The notes under the pieces: generated by a model
The model's database searches: none
What the model saw: only the letters and a program-made list of their open reading frames with translations
Told to the model about the DNA's origin: nothing
Program-made: the position numbers and the translations under genes
Shown here: positions 24,838 through 38,233 of the stretch, in pieces
Numbering within the stretch: position 1 is the first letter of the stretch
Layout of the letters: each line of letters opens with the position of its first letter
Assembly (NCBI RefSeq): GCF_018143015.1
Contig: NC_054746.1
Location: forward strand, 30,779,129-30,843,128
Direction of reading: 5' to 3'
Source: Lytechinus variegatus
Lineage: Eukaryota > Echinodermata > Echinoidea > Temnopleuroida > Toxopneustidae
DNA: 64,000 bases

Positions 24838-27800
24838 GCTGATGAGGATCTTGATGAGTTGAAGTCACTAATGGAATGCCCACAGGGTGCTAAGGTAATC
24901 ATTGTAACCTCTAATTAGTGTTACAAGGGACACATGTTTAGGGTATAAAGACAAGATAGATACAAATCAGATACCCTTTTTAGACAGGCTAAAATTTCCT
25001 TAACCCCGTACTATTGGTGGGGCTAAATGGCAATTTAGCCCCACCTATAGTACGGGGTTAAGCTAAGCCCACTTTCGTTTTACACAGCGTTTTTGCAAAG
25101 TGGGCTAACCCCACCTATAGTACGGGATTATTTGGCCCTGCAAAAAAGCAGGGTTATCCCACCAATTGCGGTGCTAAGAGCAATAGTACGGGGTTAAGAT
25201 CGCATGTGTAAAACGAAAGTGGGCTAAGCTTAAATAGTACGGGGTTAAGGAAATTGCGAGTGAAGCACTTGTACTACGAATGATCGACAAAAACCACTAG
25301 TCCGGGGTTAGCGAGTTTCGTGTGTAAAAAGCAAGCATTCCTTATCCGGGGTTAGCAATAACAATTTGGCATGTGTGAAAAGGAAAAAAATAGTACGGGG
25401 TTAAGGATAGTACGGGGTTAGCGATAGTCCGGGGTTAAGAAAATCCTGTGTAAAAAGGGCATAAATGTACAATGCTCTCCATAATCGGGGTATGTTAAAG
25501 TGAAAAATGACGATGATTGTAATTATAGGAATCAGTCATTTAGTATGCTCAGATTTTCACTATTTCAAAACACATCCCTTGGATATTGCAAGACATTTAG
25601 ATAAATATCTCCATAAACTACATGTATTAAACACTTGTACATGTAAGTCAACACAATTTTTAATACTGTAATAAAAAATATTTGTATGATTTTTTTACAA
25701 GGAATTGAAACTATCAGCACAGATTTTCACTATTAGAATAGGCTTCCTGTTGATATTTCATGATTACGATATTTAAGATGAAATCAAATTTTAAATTTTC
25801 TTTTCAAATCTGAAAGTGTTTTCTAAGTTTTTATAAAAGAAAAGAAAAAAAAAATTGCAGTAATTTATGCAAATCTGTATATCAACTCAAAGAACTGCAA
25901 GTGCTACTTTATTGCATTGGAATTATCTTCACGTATAATAATCATGGGCACCAGACCATGATGATGTCATCATTATCCTCAGCATGACTGTGTCATACAT
26001 ATTTAATTGCACAATTTGGGTTAAGCATGATAAACAGTGTTAACTCATGTGTACATTATGGCCCGTATTCTGAAGTCAGGTTTAACTTACACCACGGTCT
26101 AACTCTTTGCTAAAATTATGGGAAGCCAAAAGTATCAAGATTTACATTAAGTTGTATGTTTCTGAAGTTAACTGTGCTCTTTTCTGATTCATCGATGGTG
26201 AAGAAAATCATCTGTTTACACTCCCTAGAGAATTATGAATGATTTGAAAGGCAAATGAGCTGAAATATGATATCTCTACTGTTAGTGATTTATGTAACAA
26301 CTGGCTCTCCATACTTAAACCACAACTTTAAACCTGAGTTTAAGTTAAACCTGACTTCAGAATACGGGCCTATTAGTCTTGACTCTACTCTTTTAATATG
26401 GTGAATGTGACCGTAATCATACACTGAATAAATCCAACCTGATGGAAGATTGATGTCTTCTAGGGCCCATAGCACAAAGCATAGCAATCATTATAGAAGA
26501 ATAATTTACGATTGATTGCATTGACTACAATATACAATAAATCGTAAAAATCAAGCATACAGTCAGTCGCTAACCTTTGTGTCATGGGACCCACGTTACT
26601 TAAGCTCCAACAAGATCTTTGCTCTGCCCTCAAAATTCATTTTATTTATCATTAAAGATAATCTCTGTTTCTCTTGTATTGAATGTGTAGGGGAAGGTGG
26701 GGTAAGTTGTGACAGTTTTTGCTTTTTGCATGTTAGAATTGATATGATTAATAATCTTGTCGAAATAAGTACCTTGCCTTGAAATTTAATTCTTCTGAAA
26801 TATTTTCCACCTATATATAACTTTCTATCCCCACACTGATAGTCATCGTGACCTTTGAAAGAAACGATGTCAAATGGCTCAACTTGCCCCATATATGGGG
26901 TAAGTTTGAGCCACCTTCTGGGGTAAGTTGAGCCACAAAAACTATGTACAAAATGTATGGGGGGAGAACCAGCATGTCAATTTTTTGTTTTAAGTCTTTT
27001 CACTTGCTAATTCTCTATAAATACTAACATCCTGTAAAAGGAAAAGAGCAGTCATGTAAATTTGCTCCTTTCAGCCTGCATTTCAATCGATTTTTATGGT
27101 TTGTTTGTTTTTTAAGATACCGGAACATGACCATAGGAAAAAATTACCATGGCTCAACTTGCCCCATGCTGTTTGGCTCAACTTACCCCAGTCCGAACTT
27201 AGTGCGATAATTTTGTATCCACACATTTATTATGCATCCATCATATAAAAGACTATGACAAGAATGAAGATCCATACCTGGACTAATAATGTTGTTATCA
27301 TGTCTTTATTATATTTAAAGACGTGTGTGTTTATAAAGCACTTATCTATTTCACACTCTTTTTTACTTTTTTGGCTGAAATTCATATTTTTCCCTCTAAA
27401 AAACTAGTTTTTGTTTCAAAGTTGGAAACAATGTGGTGGGGTTAGGGGTTATGCTATGGGTCATCAATACATGACACCACCACAATGTCTGACTCATTCA
27501 TTATTGGCCTGGGGCTGGTGGCTCAACTTGCCCCATGCTGTTTGGCTCAACTTACCCCAGTCCGAACTTAGTGCGATAATTTTGTATCCACACATTTATT
27601 ATGCATCCATCATATAAAAGACTATGACAAGAATGAAGATCCATACCTGGACTAATAATGTTGTTATCATGTCTTTATTATATTTAAAGACGTGTGTGTT
27701 TATAAAGCACTTGTCTATTTCACACTCTTTTTTTACTTTTTTGGCTGAAATTCATATTTTTCCCTCTAAAAAACTAGTTTTTGTTTCAAAGTTGGAAACA

Positions 27801-30800
27801 ATGTGGTGGGGTTAGGGGTTATGCTATGGGTCATCAATACATGACACCACCACAATGTCTGACTCATTCATTATTGGCCTGGGGCTGGTGGCTCAACTTG
27901 CCCCTATGCTCAACTTACCCCGCCTTCCCCTACATTATAGTCCTTCGGTATATTTTGTAACCCTCAAAATAATCTTCCTTTGATGGGAGTCTACTACCAG
28001 AGTTTTCCAGATCTCTCTGAATTTGTGCTACAATCCAGTCATTCTTTTTATAGTAAGATGTGCATTAACGTCATTTTTCCCTTCTTGCAGAAGATGAGGT
28101 TCCTGATCTTAGAGCAGAAGTTTCTGGAACTTCTTGAGGATGGGTCCATCATCGAAGCATTAGACTGCCTCCGGAAGGAACTCACCCCACTCAAATATAA
28201 TACAGATCGGGTCCATGTACTTAGCGGGTGAGTTCAAGAACACTGCTAGTCATAATCTTATAGGATGTTAAAATGGTAAAATGGTTATGGGAGTGATTGT
28301 TTACCTGATTGCTAAGAAAGCATGAATTCTTGTAAGCAAGCAAGCAACCAGAGGACTCAATGTCTTAAGGTCCTCTCCGAGGGACCTGGCACTAGAAATA
28401 GTCAACGGGTCATGGTAACTTACAAACTGTTTTGGGTATGTATATTTTTTTCCAATGCTGCCTTTTGTGGGTGATTATAATTAATGACCTTATATACAGT
28501 ATGTTTTTTAATTCTGTGCTCTTGTTTTCAAAAGATCTATATTTTGGTTAATAGTGATGTTCATCTTAATTCACCCATTACTCATTTCATGACTGGAGTA
28601 TGGAAAGCCAATCATTTTGGACCACAATGGCTAAATTTACATAACATAGATTCGCTTATAGATCGCTTATTAGAATGCCTCGTTTATTGCAGAAAATATA
28701 AACGATGTTATGTTTTGTATTGTAGGTTCTTAATGTGCTCCAATAAAGATGAGCTGAGAGATAAAGCTAGCTGGGCTGGTAAAGGACCAGAATCCAGAGG
28801 TAAACTTATGGAGCAGCTTCAATGTGAGTATATACATGTACACTAATATTTCAGTGGTCAGCAGAGGAGGAAGTATCAAATTTTGGGAGGCAACTGTTGC
28901 CAACCATCCCCCCTCCAAAAAAAACCCCACAATCTAAATCATGGAACAGCTTAAAAGTGAGTTGACTAACATTTCAGTGGAGGGAGAGGAAGGTAAATCT
29001 GGCAACCCTGTGTTCAGGGACACTTACTAAACCAGATATTAACCCTAATTTTGATACCACAACTACTACTAATACTACAATGACCTAATGGAAGTGGGTA
29101 TCTTTATGGATGGCACAAATATCTTAGATCTACTCCAGTTTAGATCTACTCCAGTTTGTGAATATTGTTATTTTCCCTAAAATTTGTGTTATGCTCATTC
29201 CTTAAAATGCAGCTAGTTTTGAGCTACTGTATGGTAATACTTGTTTAGTGCTGGAAGTGCCATATCTGAACATAAGAGTACAAGAACCCACTTTGATTAC
29301 TATTTTCAATATTGTTTTTGATCAGCTTTCTTGCCGGCATCAGTGATGCTACCTCCCCGTCGCCTCTACACTTTACTTGGTCAAGCCGTTGACCTCCAGA
29401 AGACAAGGTGTCCTTTCCACAACACCAGGCTAGGGGAAGAATCCCTCCAGAATATGTCCTTACTGTTTGATCATGTGTGTAATAGGTAAGTCAATTACAT
29501 GACTTGGCTAGACAGCTTATTATATTTAGGTATCCAATATAGTTGTGTAGAGTGCGTGATAGCTAGATATTTTTGTGAGCGTGAATACTATGCTTGATTT
29601 GAAACAGTGTTTTATCCGTTGCTTTTCATGTGAGTGTCTTTAAAAAATTTTCATGATACTAGTTTTCAGAGTTGCTTGATCAATATTGGTGTGGAAGAGC
29701 TTATGATTATGATACATGTATATTAGATGAACCCTTCTTTGCTAATTGAGACATTGACCTTCAAGGTAAAGTTTTAGGGAAAAAAAAAATCATTTTATAA
29801 AATTGAATAGTGGTAATTTCAATATTCGGCATGTCATGCTACTTTATACCATCAACCTAGCTGCATGCACAGTATATGATACAGGTAGCCATTCTATTTG
29901 CATTATGTATTTGATTTGATTACCAGCATGTTATATTTATAATGGTGGTCTACTTCCACAAGTGGAATACTGTTCTCCTAGGGGGCCTTTATAACAATGT
30001 ATACAATCAAGTTGCAATTTAAGATATCAAAATATGATGATGGTCTTTCATACATGTATTCTATTTTTCTCCTTTTCTTCTTGTAGGAATCAGTTTCCCT
30101 CCAAGACTCATCAGGTACTACATGATCACTGTGATGAGGTCTGGTACTGTAAGTTCTCACCGGACGGCACCAAACTAGCGACAGGGTCTAAGGATATGAC
30201 AGTCATTGTATGGGATGTTATCAAGGTACTCATCAAATAATTTATGTGCTGCCATGCATGCACCAGTGTCTTGAGCATCCAGTGTGCTCCTCTTTGTTTC
30301 CAAAGGGACTGTGTGTCAATTGCCTGTATGAAAAATGATGACATTGGTGGATTTCCATAGTTGAGCTCAATCTGATCACTCCCTTTCTTTGTAAGGCGGG
30401 ACACTGAAGTGATCGTTAGCTTGCGTGTGTATTGGACACTTCACTACATGTAATCTTCATGAGTCTTATGAGGATTCAGGCAGAAGTGCTGACCTACTTT
30501 ATCTAAAGTTTGAATATCGTACACAATCTCTCACATTGGGTACCCATTAAGTAAAGAAATACATGACTGACATTAATGCATATTTGGATGCTTATAAATG
30601 GATTAAACTTTTGATGACCTTCATGCATGTTTTCTTCAGATATACTAAAATCAGAAATATTCAAGACGATTGAAAATTATCTTTCTATTAAGCCATATTT
30701 GGAAGAATATTTCTGGCTTGATGTTTGTGAAAGGATGATATTGATGAAAAGTGTCAGATTAATTGTATTTGGGTCTGAAGTCAATTGCATTCGTTCCATT

Positions 30801-33800
30801 CTGAAAAGTTTTTTATCAGTCAAGAAGTAAGCCATTCAACTACATGTATCATCACACCTTATTATGCAATGAAACATAAGTCGGTGTAGACATTCTGTTT
30901 AAGATATTCTTTGAAGGTTTGCATGGTGATGCTGTAGAGGAGGCTTATGGTTCCGATATTTTTTTTTCTTCAGGAAACGTTAGAAATCAAGAGGAAAAAG
31001 ACATTTGAGGGGCATGCGTTTGGTGTGTCTTTCTTAGCTTGGAGTCCAGACAGTCGTTACCTCATTGTTTGTGGACCTGAAGATTCATCGGAACTATGGG
31101 TCTGGAATGCAGAGGTAAGTATCATTTTATTTTCATCAAAGTTGTTGGCATTCTTAAAAGGGGATGACAGGAAACTTTGTCATCATCCTCATCGTTACTG
31201 TCATCATTATCACCATTATCGTCGTCTTCATCATTTTCATTGTGTACATGTATCTTCTTTGTTATTGTCAAGAGCATGAGCTGATATTATCATGATGGAT
31301 GATGACATCACTGACAAAAAGTCATGAAAAGACAATTGACTAACTTATCTCTATAGCCAGAATTGTTTTACAATATTCCATTCATCACCCTACTTGTATG
31401 AACATGTACTATCTGTTTATTTTCTCTGTATGCTCTTTAGATTCTTTCTGTCCCTATTGCAGTTGAATTTCTCCCTTGATGTTTTAGAGTACTAGAACAT
31501 AGGAAGAAGTCTGTGCCCATACTTTGGGCATTGCTATTTGTTTTTCATAGATGCTGACAGGACAGGCTTGGTTCTAGAACTCAATGGTCAATGAAAGAAA
31601 AATAATAGTTTGATTGATTTGTGCCCCTTTATAATCACAAGGATTTATTTTCTTTGTACAATAAGTATATTTGTTTGCTGCTCCCCATGTGATGAGCTAG
31701 ATGAAAAAAAATGTAGAAATTTAAGTATATTCCATGGACTGGACTTGAATGATGACCCATGCAGGGACAGGGAACGTAAGAATGTTGCAAAGAGTACACA
31801 AGTGCAATGCACTTTCATATTAGAATACAACTTTTGACTAATCAGTTACGCATTTCTGTTTACAATAGACGGGGGAAGTAAAAACAAAGATGAGTCAGTC
31901 ACCAGAAGACTGCCTGACAAGTGCCTCATGGAACTCTGACTGTAGGAGGTTTGTGACAGGAGGGACGAGAGGGCAGTTCTACCAGTGTGTAAGTTTGGAC
32001 AGTATGAATCTGATCAGACATTGGCGAGTCAGTTATTCAGGTTCTCACTTTCCCCAATAGTCCTTTGTCTAAAACGGTTCATTGTTAAGCTGAAGAAATG
32101 TCTTGTATAATACTCAACCATTTCAAATATAATATAACCAAGTTTACCTTTAGCTTGTTAGTTGAGCTATTGCTCTTCATTGCCTTTCATTAACTTTTTG
32201 TTTTCTCTGATTATGTAGTACTCCTTGGGCTCTTGAGAGAGCTGGCCATTTAATTACATAAAACCACATTATTACTGTATTTTCTTTTTTTATTTCTACC
32301 TTTGTAGATATCTGATAGTTTGAATGAAACGCCTCCAATTGAGAGTTTACTCTGTTATAAGAAAAGGGCACATTGGTTTTCCTGTATTTTTAAGCTAGTG
32401 AAAATAATCAGTGCTGTCTTATTTTAATCTGGTATACAAATAACCCAAACAGTAATCTTTGTAGACAAATTGTCTTTATGGATAGGGTTCCTTTAGAATG
32501 TCCTCCCATTACAAGCCATGCTAAAGGAAAGCAAAGTTAAGGTCTTTATACGAAGGTGGTCTTTATAATTTACTGGAGGTCTACAATTCTTATTTGATAT
32601 TAATGCAGGATCTGGATGGCAATGTTCTAGATACCTGGGAAGGTGTTCGGGTACAGTGTTTATGTATGAAGAAGGATGGTAAGACGGTGCTAGCAGCCGA
32701 CACACATCATCGCATCAGGGCGTATAACTTTGATGATCTCACAGACCAACATGTGTAAGCTCCACTTTGATGACTCACCAATGAATTCAAATTATTTTAA
32801 TAGCATTGAATAAAAGATGCTGTAATGTGAAGTTCAAAAGTTATAAACTAGTCAACTGGACTTACAAAAAGCAAGACTGACATCTGAAAACTTAATAAAA
32901 GATGCTATTGTTGTTGTGGTTCATGGTGCTTTGGCAAGCTTGTGTCATTGCACCATTTGCTGCATACAAAGGGGTCCTACTGGGATTATGTTCTTACTGA
33001 TTTGGCACAAATATGAGAGGTTACCACGGCACTTTCTAGTCATGTAATTAGACTGCCACACCTGTCTCCGATTTGTGACCCCTGACACCTCCAAGATGCT
33101 ACATTTGGCTCACATATCAAGATTTAATCTTTTCCAATTGCAGTAGCAAAGTTTCAGAGTTCTGAAAAAAAAGGAGTGATAATGAAAATAATTTTGTGAA
33201 TAATTTTGGTTCAATGTACAGCATTTAACCTTCCTTGCCTTTTTTTCCTTCCTAGACTTCAAGAAGATCACTCTATCATGTCCTTCACTATCAGTTCTAA
33301 CGAGCGACAGGCCCTGCTCAGTGTGGCTTACCAGGGAGTTCATTTATGGGATATCAAGGACAAGCTGCTCATCCGCAAGTTTCAGGGTGTCACCCATGGC
33401 TTCTACACAATACACTCGTGCTTCGGGGGCGTGGATGAGAAGTTTGTAGCAAGTGGTAGTGAAGGTTGGTCTTGTGTGTTTACATGGTTGTTGTAAAGAG
33501 TGGGAGGGTGTTTCTATTTCAGGTTTCTAGTCAAGAGGTGAAAGGAGGGTGACCAAAGAGCAAAAATTGTTTTAGAGTAGGAAGGTCAAAGTGGAGGTAG
33601 GGGATAAGAGCAATTTCATTTGTGCGACGATAATCTAGGCCCCTTCCCCTGACAACCATGAATTAAACAGGATTTAAAACCTAGGGGACTAATACTACTA
33701 TCATAGTAGACTGGTTGAAATTTTATACATGTTGTTGAAAATTTATATAAAACTGATATGTTTTTGCTATAGTATTGTAATTTTTTATCTCAAATTTTAA

Positions 33801-34909
33801 TATTCATTTATTGTTTATATTATTCACAAGTAGAGGACAAATGTCTATGTTTAAATAGAAAGTAAATATCTTGATTCCTTTCACTTTCAGATAATAATGT
33901 ATATGTATGGCACACTAAGAAGGAGTTACCAATAGCAGTATTGCAGGGCCACACCAGGACAGTAAACTGTGTTGCCTGGAATCCTATTCTTCCTAACATG
34001 CTTGTCTCCGTCTCAGATGATACCACTATCAGGGTCTGGGGTCCTGATGAGTCATCAGGTAAAGCATTGTTCTCATATGATATTACTACTACTACTACTA
34101 CTACTAATGAAAATAATAATGATAATGATGATAATAATTATTATGATAATAATAATGATAATAGGCATTTGTACAGTGCCATCTATCTAGAAACGATTTA
34201 TTCCGAGGCACATTGTTATTATCATTACCCAGGCGTTATCTCGAGCTGCCTTTGAGTGCTCGTGCATTCAAGGAATTAATCCTGCCGGGTACCCATTCAC
34301 CTCACCTAAGTAGAGTGCAGCACTGTGGATAAATTTCTTGCTGAAGGAAAACATGTTATGGCTAGGATTGGAACCCATGACCCTCTGTTTGAAAGGCAAG
34401 AGTCAGAACCACTAGACCAAGATGCACCAACATATGGGCCAGACGCCCACTCTTCCTTTTAGCAGTATTTTAAACTCATTTACTAATGAAAATACCGCAA
34501 ATTTCATGAAAAGAAGTCATTTTCCCTAAGTTAAAACGTCTATTGCAGGAAAGCTGAGAATATTGTTTTACCATCCAAAATACCCTTTTTTTCTTAAAAT
34601 ATTGCAATTATTTCATGAGGTTTGTATCCCTGATGATGCATATAACCTCATTAACATTAGTTCAGTATTTTAAGATATGGCTCACCACTTTGATTATTTT
34701 TTGGGTGTTCAGATATGATTATCAGTATGATAATAATCAATTGTCATATCCTGCAAATTCCAATCAAGTCTCTGCATAAAACTGTGTACCCTTGGAATAA
34801 GTTGCAGGAATAGTACTTTATTACAGTACCTTTCATTTTGAAGCACTAATTTGTAATATCGTTGTTCATCCTTTCTGTTGCAGATACCGATGGCAGCACA
34901 GAAGTTTGA
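24838..34909 (+). CDS. WDR26: WD repeat-containing protein 26 (CTLH E3 ligase subunit), 11 exons, N-terminus missing
   Basis: WDR26 is the GID7-like scaffold of the CTLH (GID) E3 ubiquitin ligase. Exons: 24838-24894, 28091-28227, 28726-28823, 29326-29485, 30087-30225, 30974-31114, 31869-31988, 32609-32754, 33256-33464, 33891-34058, 34884-34909. All introns are GT-AG. The phases join into 466 codons plus TGA at 34907-34909. The first about 150 residues are the CTLH/CRA helical region ([17 protein letters not shown] is near-identical to human). The rest is a WD40 propeller with [20 protein letters not shown] and [13 protein letters not shown]. The short acidic C-terminus [12 protein letters not shown] differs from human. 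The LisH exons (about 150-200 residues in relatives) were not found upstream; they may lie before base 1 or be unrecognised. The first exon enters in phase 0. The gene is convergent with DTL. Identity is nearly certain; splice sites were set by eye. Confidence 0.95.
24972..25461. mobile_element. MITE-like element, CCCCGTACTAT family, copy 2
   Basis: It lies in the WDR26 intron between exons 24838-24894 and 28091-28227. The ends TACCCTTTTTAGACAGG and CCTGTGTAAAAAGGGCA are inverted, and the GTACGGGGTTAAG blocks match copy 1 (2056-2532) in opposite orientation. Non-coding. Confidence 0.75.
26059..26369. mobile_element. MITE with GGCCCGTATTCTGAAGTC ends
   Basis: GGCCCGTATTCTGAAGTCAG at the left is exactly mirrored by CTGACTTCAGAATACGGGCC at the right, extending into GTTTAACTTA / TAAGTTAAAC. 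It is about 311 bp, non-coding, in a WDR26 intron. Confidence 0.85.
26463..26592. mobile_element. Short palindromic MITE
   Basis: GGGCCCATAGCACAAAG at the left pairs with CTTTGTGTCATGGGACCC at the right. The interior ATTTACGATT / AATCGTAAA is also mirrored. The 130-bp element could form one hairpin. It sits in a WDR26 intron. Confidence 0.6.
26688..27932. mobile_element. Inverted-repeat element with internal 369-bp tandem duplication
   Basis: The ends TAGGGGAAGGTGGGGTAAGT and ACTTACCCCGCCTTCCCCTA are inverted. GGCTCAACTTGCCCC motifs recur inside. The segment 27151-27519 is duplicated head to tail at 27520-27889 with only a substitution and a one-base T-run difference visible. The element ends about 160 bp before the WDR26 exon at 28091. 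The open frames inside reproduce the duplication and are not genes. Confidence 0.8.
34084..34436 (-). mobile_element. tRNA-headed SINE, copy 1
   Basis: In the last WDR26 intron. Read on the minus strand, it begins with a tRNA-like head (A-box-like and B-box-like GGTTCCAATCC motifs near 34436-34365). A conserved body follows (AATTTATCCACAGTGCTGCA, GAATGGGTACCCGGCAGG), then a (ATT/ATC)n microsatellite tail at 34084-34165. The body and head match 51742-52020. From memory, the architecture resembles Meta-type SINEs of invertebrates. Confidence 0.7.
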
Positions 34910-37399
34910 CAGGAACCTGAAACTGAAATGAACTATAAAGACTATTACATCCATAATGGACATTCTCTAGGCTGGACTACTTGATATTACCAAGTAGAAT
35001 AAAAACTACCTGATTCCAATGCATCGAGATTGTACTGGAGGGCAATATCATAGCAGAATGGAGAACTCTTCATGTTGGACACTTTTGAGGATCTGGGGGA
35101 AGGTAATATGAGAGTGCTGAGGCAGCAGACTTGTGGATAAGCAGTTTGAACATGTCCAGGAGGGATTGGAATAAATGTGTCAATTCTGGCATTGTGATGA
35201 TACTGTTTGAACATTCTCTTTCTGGAAGAGCTTTGTAGCCTCATTCACTGTGGCAGGACGAAAACAAATTTGGAAAATCTCAGTTTCCTTGGCAGTAGTG
35301 TGCTTCTAGTTTGAAGTGTTAAAGGAGAGTGCACATACCAGGAAGTCATTTACGTGTTCCTCGCTAACCGTATGCAGCACCATGTCCTGTTTCCATCTCT
35401 CGGTCTCGTAAATTGGCCATCATTTTTTTTATAGTTTTAATCTTTTTTTATTATTACTTGTTCTCTGATATTTTATTACTGTGTTATTTTCCTTTCTCTT
35501 TGTACATTTTAAAAATTTAGCTAGGATTCCTGATTGTGCCATTTTCAACTCTCCTTTTTTCTCTCTCTCCAACACTCTTACATTCTCCTCCTAATCCCCT
35601 TTTGTCCTTCTCTTTTATTTACTTTGGCCCTCTTGGTCTGTCTGTCTCTGTTGCTATATGTCTTCTCTCTTTCTTCCTGACTATGTTGTGTTTAGATGTT
35701 GCATCTGTAACAGATTGTGGATTAAAAAAGCAACAACTATATGATGAGCGGACTTTTATCTGTGTCACCATGAAGGCATAAACAGTAATTGCTATGGAGT
35801 TTTCCTCTTACCAACAAAGACAGGATACAACTCTTGGGAGAGTCATTGGTAAAAGAAAAATAAGAAGTAACCATTGCATTTATGCTAATGCCTCCAAGAC
35901 CATAAGTGTCAAGATTTTGACTCGTTATATGGTGGAAACTAAATAGAGCTGAAGATAAAGAACAAATGGTTTAGTGGTTAAACGCTATGATGTGCCATGG
36001 AAGAGTGCTACATAGTTTTGAACTGAAAATTGCATTGGAAGTGGATAATTGAATGGATGTACAGAAAGAATTTAGGAGTGCAATCAAGATGTATGTATGA
36101 TATCTAAAGTTTAAAGATAGTGATGTGAACAGGTGAGGAGATTGGAACACAGATGTATTGGGAGATTATGCTGGATTAAGTCGCTGATGTGAATAGGTCA
36201 AAGCAGGTATTGTCCCGGTTTGGACAAGTGTGAACATTAACGCAGCAACCATATTATTTCCATATCATTGCTTTAGCTTTTTAATTGGACCTGTGAGATT
36301 AATCATCAACGGGTAAAACATTGTGAACAAATAAATATGAAGAAGAAACTGGAGCGAATCAATTTGAAATAGTGAGATCTGGTCCAAAATGTTATGATGG
36401 GAGTAAAGAGTACCCTAGCATTGATTTAAGATCTTACTCTTGCATCAAATGAATCAATGTGTTAGAGTTGTGGTAACCAAACTTGTGGATAGCGTGAACC
36501 TCTTTGTTGGAACATTGTAAAGAGTCAATGGGAGCCAATAAATTATGGGGGCATTCACTTGCATGACTTGGTTTGAGCAAGTTGCATTTAAATTTTTGAC
36601 ATGGTAAATCTTGATTTGAACTTGTTTGGATTAGACAAAAAGAAGCAAGTGACATATTAATCAAAATATAGTTTTTTATGAATTTACATGTTATTCTGTT
36701 ACAAATTAATTACTTTTCAATGCAAATTTTCATGTAGAGACGCTGTCACGCTAAACGTCTGGTTTACCATCATGCTGTAAATGCATTGACATCTATGAAA
36801 CTTGCAGCCATATTTTGTATTCTGGAGGGGGGGGGGATGTTACAGGAAATTCACACATTTTGTTACTTGCTTCCTTTTGTCAAACTATTTGTAGGACTCC
36901 TTGAACTTGCACATTCCTACTGAAAGAAAATTGAAAGTTAACATGTTCACAGCAACACATAAATCCTATAAATTATAAAACGCAATATTAATATCTAAGA
37001 AATTAGTATACATTGACCGATTTGAAGTGGATATGACGAGAGTAAATTAAAATTCATAAAATCTTCTGAAATGAAACTACTTGTTTTCTTTAACAAAAAA
37101 AATGACTTAAAATATGGACGAGTAGATGTAATGTTATTGTAGTTTACTCTATTGGTATTTTCTACACACAAGTGGTGATACATTTTTACATAAAGATTGT
37201 GAGGGCATTTTTCTTGGTAAGTAGATTCTATAGTAGAATAGGGTTTAGTGGCAAATGCATTTTTAATATTTTATTTTTTAGATTTACAGTATTTACATAG
37301 AAGTATCACATTGGTACATGAGTATACTTTTTAATGGAGTGCTACTTTTCATTTCCACTTGAGAGAACATTCTTATTATACCTATTTCTCGATATCAGA
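34910..37399. other. WDR26 3' UTR and downstream region
   Basis: No further exon or obvious repeat follows the WDR26 stop for about 2.5 kb. AATAAA candidates lie at 34999-35004 and 36330-36335. WDR26 transcripts in vertebrates have long 3' UTRs, so either or neither may be used. Confidence 0.4.
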
Positions 37400-38233
37400 T
37401 TAACCCTAAAACAGTAGCGGACCGTGACCCGGAGGAGACAAAGCATTGGGGGGGGCACTGCATTGTTTGTGAACAATGCCGTGCCCCCCAATGCTTTGTC
37501 TCCTTGGGGTCACGGTCCGCCACTGCCCTAAAATGACTAAGCCCCCTCAACGCTTTGCACTTCATTTCCGGAACACAAAAAGAAAGCTGCGCAAAATTTT
37601 ATGACGTTTTTCTTTGAAGTCTCACGCAACTTTTGAGACCAAATTCGCAACGTATGGGTACAGTATCGCGACGCCACATGACTTTTTACGAAACAATTTT
37701 GTGCCGGAAATAGCTCATTTTTATACTCTGTGTACAAAGTCTATGGGAGATGAAATTTGAAAAAGGGTGATTATTTTTTATTCTAATTGGTCTGCTTAAT
37801 TAATTTAGGGTTTAATTTAGCTGTTAAATGGGCTGTAATTCCATTGAAAAAAAATGAAAAACAGAAGATGAAAAATGGAGCAATACATATATTAAAAAAA
37901 CAAAGAAATTCACAAGGAAAATTTGGGCTGTTGCACTTTTTCTGTGTGGAAAACTTTAAATATGATTACAAAGATGACATCTGGAGAAAAAAGAAGAAAA
38001 ATTGAAGTGAAATTGGGTGTTAAATATGCAAATAAAGTTTTTCACAAATGAATTTGCACATTTTATATATAATAATTTTTTTTTTTGATACTGGCTTGCA
38101 GTTTATGCGGTAAAGAATGTGCGTGCCAAATTTTGGCGTGATCACGCTAACAGCATCTGAGATCAGAAGGGGAAGCCATCATAGGCCCCCCGTCCCCATT
38201 ACATCTCAAATAGCCCAGTCCTTTTAGGGTTAA
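37400..38233. mobile_element. Inverted-repeat element with TTAACCCTAAAA ends
   Basis: TTAACCCTAAAA at 37400-37411 is inverted at 38222-38233. Beyond the hairpin inserted in its left end, the arm continues TGACTAAGCC, against GGACTGGGC at the right. The interior is AT-rich without coding signal. Confidence 0.7.
37412..37525. mobile_element. hAT-type foldback hairpin, 114 bp
   Basis: The element is almost only two inverted arms: CAGTAGCGGACCGTGACCC at the left and GGGTCACGGTCCGCCACTG at the right, continuing through GACAAAGCATTGGGGGGG and its complement. The stem is about 55 bp with a loop of a few bases. A perfect 8-bp duplication CCCTAAAA flanks it (37404-37411 and 37526-37533). Its ends match the hAT-like element at 13370-14548. 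It is nested in the element 37400-38233. Confidence 0.85.

Noticed and set aside
31130..31279. His/Asp-rich extension of the WDR26 exon at 30974
   Set aside because: It lies after a GTAAGT donor and reads a (CAT)n-like intronic microsatellite.
33941..34255. Alternative WDR26 end reading through intron 10
   Set aside because: After the GTAAAG donor the frame enters a microsatellite and a SINE; splicing to 34884 gives a normal end.
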